A stretch of 64,000 nt of DNA from CAZZBK01 sp964652155 (GTDB lineage Bacteria > Planctomycetota > Planctomycetia > Pirellulales > PNKZ01): NCBI GenBank assembly GCA_964652155.1, contig CAZZBK010000004.1, forward strand, positions 51,960 through 115,959, given 5' to 3'. The translations under genes and the position numbers were made by a program. How positions within the stretch are numbered: the stretch's first letter is position 1; each line of letters begins with the position of its first letter. This document shows positions 60,923 to 64,000 of this stretch, in pieces. The notes beneath the pieces were generated by a model that searched no databases, had not been told where the DNA came from, and saw only the letters and a program-made list of their open reading frames with translations.

Positions 60923-61833
60923 TCTCGCGCTGGTTGCTGCGGTTGGGCAAGCTGCTCGTCTCGGTCACGCTGCTCGCGGGACTGTGGTTCGCCGCCGATT
61001 GGTCGACCGTTGTCGACAAGCTGGGGCAACTCGAGCCCGGCAACCTCGTCGTCGCGCTGCTGCTTTTTATTCCGCAAACGATCGTGTCGGCGTGGCGCTG
61101 GCAACGCCTGGCCCGCGGTTGCTGCTCGATCACGCTCGCCGAGGCCACGCGACAAACCCTGGCGGCGAGCGCCTGGAACCTGATCGTCCCCTCGAAGCTC
61201 GGCGACTTCTCCAAGGCCGCGTGCTTGCCGCTCGATAAAACCCTGTCGCGCGCCAAGGCCAGCGGGCTGGTGATGCTCGAAAAGCTCGCCGACCTGGGCT
61301 GCCTCTTGTCGGTGCTGGCCTGGGGACTGACCGGCGTCATGGGCGGGCTGCTCTTTGCAGCCGTCGCGCTCGCCGTCTGGGTGCGACGCAGCACGCCGCC
61401 GTATGTCGAGCAGCGGCCGCGTTGGTGGGGACCCGTGCTCGGCGTCGTGGCCGCGACCGTGTGTCTCTGGCTGCTGCATCTGACACAGCTGCATTTGTTT
61501 CTGCTCTCCTCAGGCGTGGACGCCTCGTGGAGCACGACGGCCGCGCGGATGCCGGTGGCTCTGCTGGCCGGGCTCGCTCCGGTGGCCCTATGGGGCTTGG
61601 GAACGCGCGACGCCACGCTCGTCTGGCTCTACAGCGACGTGGCCAGCGCCTCGACCATGGCCGTCGTCGGCATGCTCACCGCCCTGCGGTACCTCGTGCC
61701 CGGCGCGGTCGGCATTCCCTGCTTGCTCATGGGCCGGCGGATGAAACCGTCTCCCACGCCACTCGACGATCCGTCAACGGAAATGCGGCGGCCGAGTCGC
61801 CCTCTTGGGGACACGGTCCCATCACGGACTTGA
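60916..61833 (+). CDS. Lysylphosphatidylglycerol synthase TM-region-like membrane protein (UPF0104)
   Basis: A 305-residue protein with about seven hydrophobic segments, matching the LPG_synthase_TM region: WSTVVDKLGQLEPGNLVVAL, AWRWQRLARGCCSITLAEAT, AASAWNLIVPSKLGDFSKAA, a conserved 'P.K.GD..K' loop, and GMLTALRYLVPGAVGIPCL. Such proteins without the transferase domain are proposed lipid or lipid-linked sugar flippases. It overlaps the upstream gene by 7 bases and the convergent PMT-like gene by 12 bases. Confidence 0.85.
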   Translation: MVISRWLLRLGKLLVSVTLLAGLWFAADWSTVVDKLGQLEPGNLVVALLLFIPQTIVSAWRWQRLARGCCSITLAEATRQTLAASAWNLIVPSKLGDFSKAACLPLDKTLSRAKASGLVMLEKLADLGCLLSVLAWGLTGVMGGLLFAAVALAVWVRRSTPPYVEQRPRWWGPVLGVVAATVCLWLLHLTQLHLFLLSSGVDASWSTTAARMPVALLAGLAPVALWGLGTRDATLVWLYSDVASASTMAVVGMLTALRYLVPGAVGIPCLLMGRRMKPSPTPLDDPSTEMRRPSRPLGDTVPSRT

Positions 61834-63345
61834 CGAGCCCGCGGCGGTCAACGCATAGATCGCAAAATCCTCGCCGGCGAGATGCATCCGCTGCGTGCTC
61901 AACTGCCGCTGCAACTCGATGGACGGATGCGCCACGACGAGCCACCGCGCCCCTTGTTGCCGCGCCTGCTCCAGTGATCGAGTCAGCTCAGAATCTCCTT
62001 CACTGAGCGCCCAGCCGGGCCGATCGCAGTAGTACAGCAGCGCCGAGGTCGAGCCGCGAATCGTGGCCACCGGCTCATAGGGCTTGGTCAGCTCTTGGAC
62101 CGCCGCCGCGGCCGCGAGCACGCTGCGATCTTCCTCGGGGGTGATAAACGCCGGCGTGATCGCGTGCCGCAGGCTGAACAGCAGGCTCACGCCGATCAGC
62201 AACGCCACCGCGCCGCGCTGCGGACGCCAGCTCTCGACCCAGCGGGCGTAACCAAGTCCGGCGAGGATGGCCAGCGGCGGCAACGTGACCAGGTGATAGT
62301 AGTTGAGTTCGTAGAACTTGCGTGGCATGGCCAGCATGAGCACGAGCATCGCCACGACCCACGGCCAGTACCCACGCGCGTTGCGACACGTCACCCCCAG
62401 CACAAGCAGCGCCACGCCGATCGGTCCGAGCACGACCCCGGCCAGGTCGTCGAGCAGCCGGCGATAAAAACCGGCCGAGCGTAAAAAATCTTGCGGCGAG
62501 GCATAGGCCTCGGCGCTATTGAGCAGCGAATAGAAGACCCGCGGCGCGTCGAGGCTCTCGCGCTCTGAGACGCGCAGCACGTCGACGACCCAAGCCAGTG
62601 TCGGCAGCGTGGCCAACAACAGTGTCGCCGCAAGCACGCTTGTTCGTCGCGTCGAGCTGCGGCGGTGCTGCACGATGAGCACGAGCAGCGGCAAGCCCAG
62701 CACGAGCATGTAAACCTTCGAGAGCAACAGCAGCGCGAAGCTGACGAACACGAGCAGTAAATCACGGCGTCGACCGTCGCACAGCCAGCGCTCGGCCCCG
62801 AGCAGTGTGGCGAGCGTGAACGCCACGACCGACGATTCGAGCATAAAACTCTGCCCGAAGATGATGCTCACCGGCGCGGTGGCGAGCACGAACGCCGCGC
62901 CGGCCGCGGCCGTGGCTCCTGCGCGCCGCTCGACAAGCTGGTACAGCAACCCAATGCTCAGCAGACTAAAGAGGATGGCCGTGGCGCGTCCCCAGGCGTC
63001 GAGCGAACCGCCGCACAGATACGCGATAGAGCCCGCCACATAAGCCATCACGGGGATTTCGGTCAGATGCCAGCCCCGTTCGCCGCCGCACAAGCAATCG
63101 GTCGTGGGTCGGTCGAGCGTGGCGCGCCCCGCGATCCAGTTGCGCGCGATCATGGCGTAGGTGGCGTTCTTCGTGGCGAAGCTGCCCAGCAGCGGACGGT
63201 CGAGCAGCGGCACGCGCAATAGCAGCGCCAGCACGATGATGCCCCAGAGCACGCGGGTCGCCGCGCGCGAATCGCTCGCGGCGCTCGCGCTGAGCCGTAC
63301 CCGCTGCCATGAGAGCGGCGCCTCGATCTGCTCCAGCATGGGCAT
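61822..63345 (-). CDS. PMT/ArnT-family polyprenol-phosphate-dependent glycosyltransferase
   Basis: A 507-residue membrane protein with about eleven hydrophobic segments. GT-C fold features: LLLRVPLLDRPLLGSFATKN (PMT-like 'P...D' loop), then LTEIPVMAYVAGSIAYLCGG, WGRATAILFSLLSIGLLYQL, and a C-terminal periplasmic-like domain. It would transfer a sugar from a lipid carrier to an outside acceptor. ATG 63345 (MPMLEQ) is chosen over the longer open frame because upstream residues are unlike a protein. It converges with the LPG-TM-like gene. Confidence 0.85.
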   Translation of the reverse strand: MPMLEQIEAPLSWQRVRLSASAASDSRAATRVLWGIIVLALLLRVPLLDRPLLGSFATKNATYAMIARNWIAGRATLDRPTTDCLCGGERGWHLTEIPVMAYVAGSIAYLCGGSLDAWGRATAILFSLLSIGLLYQLVERRAGATAAAGAAFVLATAPVSIIFGQSFMLESSVVAFTLATLLGAERWLCDGRRRDLLLVFVSFALLLLSKVYMLVLGLPLLVLIVQHRRSSTRRTSVLAATLLLATLPTLAWVVDVLRVSERESLDAPRVFYSLLNSAEAYASPQDFLRSAGFYRRLLDDLAGVVLGPIGVALLVLGVTCRNARGYWPWVVAMLVLMLAMPRKFYELNYYHLVTLPPLAILAGLGYARWVESWRPQRGAVALLIGVSLLFSLRHAITPAFITPEEDRSVLAAAAAVQELTKPYEPVATIRGSTSALLYYCDRPGWALSEGDSELTRSLEQARQQGARWLVVAHPSIELQRQLSTQRMHLAGEDFAIYALTAAGSSSP

Positions 63346-63476
63346 CGTGGCTCGAGTCTTTTCTGAAATGTGAGAAAAAGGATGCGGGCAACACGGTCGA
63401 TTCGACCGAAATATAGCCAGCCCAACCAGGGTCGACCAGAGCGGTCGGCGATCGTAAGAGCATCGGAGGTCTTGCC

Positions 63477-63803
63477 ATGAGACACACGTTGTGCGTGACG
63501 TTGTTGCTAGCATCGCTCAGCGCCCTGGGCTGTCGCGGTAGCCAGGGGACCTATGACTACGCCGGGCCGATGATCGGGCCCGACGGCAACATGTTCGGAT
63601 TCTTTGATCGCCGCAACTCGATCTTGTCGCCCGATCCCTCGGCCGCCTATGTCTCGGCCGAGGACCATGCCAAGCAGCAGGGTGAGCCGTTCGAGGAATT
63701 GCAGCCGACCGAGGAGGCGATCCCACAGCAGCCGACTCAGCCCACCAAGCCCAAGAGCCCCGGCAACCGGACCGCCTCGCGCTCCTCGCGCGACGTCGAG
63801 TAA
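63477..63803 (+). CDS. Small secreted lipoprotein (hypothetical)
   Basis: A 108-residue protein with an N-terminal hydrophobic stretch (TLCVTLLLASLSALGCRGS) ending in a lipobox-like ALGC, so Cys19 would be lipidated. The rest is Gly/Pro/Gln rich, DYAGPMIGPDGNMFGFFDRR then SPDPSAAYVSAEDHAKQQ. ATG 63477 has GGAGG with a good spacer. Function unknown; short proteins of this type are frequent in planctomycetes. Confidence 0.75.
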   Translation: MRHTLCVTLLLASLSALGCRGSQGTYDYAGPMIGPDGNMFGFFDRRNSILSPDPSAAYVSAEDHAKQQGEPFEELQPTEEAIPQQPTQPTKPKSPGNRTASRSSRDVE

Positions 63804-63827
63804 GCGAGACGCTCTCACACATCCGAG

Positions 63828-63847
63828 CCGGGGGCGTGAGCCCCCGG
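63828..63847 (+). terminator. Perfect 8-bp hairpin ccgggggc-gtga-gcccccgg
   Basis: Stem CCGGGGGC/GCCCCCGG with GTGA loop, 25 bases after the lipoprotein stop. It has no T-run. The same GTGA/TCAC loop style appears at 55760-55779 and 63913-63929, so it may be a dispersed hairpin rather than a simple terminator. Confidence 0.5.
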
Positions 63848-63928
63848 ATAAGCTAGCACGCTCGGTCACACGATTCGTCCGATCAAAGAACTCCAGACAA
63901 GGCAGATTCATCCGGGGACTTACGTCCC

Positions 63929-64000
63929 GTGTGAGCGTCACCGTTGTGGGTGGCTGGCGGTTTGCGACGCAAACCCCGGCGCGTGACACGGGACACCGCC
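63929..64000. repeat. REP-like repeat, cut off by the window end
   Basis: Matches 41657-41728 at about 66 of 72 positions, including GTGGGTGGCTGG and GCAAACCCCGGCG. It reaches the last base of the window, so its right half is not visible. Confidence 0.88.

Overview
The window looks like a contig from a high-GC planctomycete, probably of the Pirellulales/Lacipirellulaceae type. The call rests on family content rather than a marker gene: DUF1571, DUF3500 and toroid-plus-DUF4159 proteins, TPR/GT41 glycosyltransferases, a CstA-type permease, a Rex regulator, a tad-type locus split into small genes, and many intergenic palindromes. No rRNA, tRNA or CRISPR array was recognised. Two runs of exactly 100 N (5941-6040 and 52017-52116) are scaffold gaps of unknown true size.

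Layout. 1-751: end of a type II secretion/type IV pilus operon (GspF/PilC C-terminus plus a small exported protein). 772-7239, minus strand: uvrA, DAHP synthase, a DUF3500 protein, a gap, and a truncated exported beta-propeller-like protein. 7483-12428: rex, divergent from a COG2509 flavoprotein, an ABC-F ATPase and a cupin. 12440-15412, minus strand: a Zn/Cd-type P1B ATPase behind an SDR reductase. 15623-20597: a compact tad operon (prepilin peptidase, CpaB, TadA, TadB, TadC), facing an orphan PAS histidine kinase. 22210-24766: WecB epimerase, a small membrane protein and a methyltransferase. 25111-29880: a toroid/DUF4159 protein and CstA. 30094-38474: a penicillin-acylase-family hydrolase, two overlapping TPR-GT41 glycosyltransferases and an exported TPR protein.

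38485-39503 is a REP-associated tyrosine transposase (RAYT) unit. The transposase is bracketed by inverted 32-bp palindromes and, outside those, by 103-bp direct repeats. 39531-41416: accB-accC (acetyl-CoA carboxylase). 41958-47047: DUF1571 protein, a YeeZ-like epimerase, lepA and a ROK sugar kinase. 47511-52015: a CzcB/CzcA-type metal RND efflux pair. 52217-55640: a Tat-exported amine oxidase, a 30-residue Lys-rich peptide and a split AtuA (DUF1446) pair. 55992-63345: glucan phosphorylase, a polyprenol-type GT2, an alpha/alpha-toroid-like protein, an LPG-synthase-TM-like membrane protein and a PMT/ArnT-like glycosyltransferase. This last set reads as an envelope-glycan or glycolipid module. 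63477-63803: a small lipoprotein.

The most unusual content is in repeats and gene boundaries: the RAYT unit and related palindromes elsewhere; a 95-bp MITE-like element; two inverted copies of a ~125-bp composite repeat; several 'stuttering' low-complexity intergenic islands; and a P-type ATPase whose metal-binding HMA domain is coded upstream of the first usable start codon, in the same frame as and directly after the stop of the preceding SDR gene.
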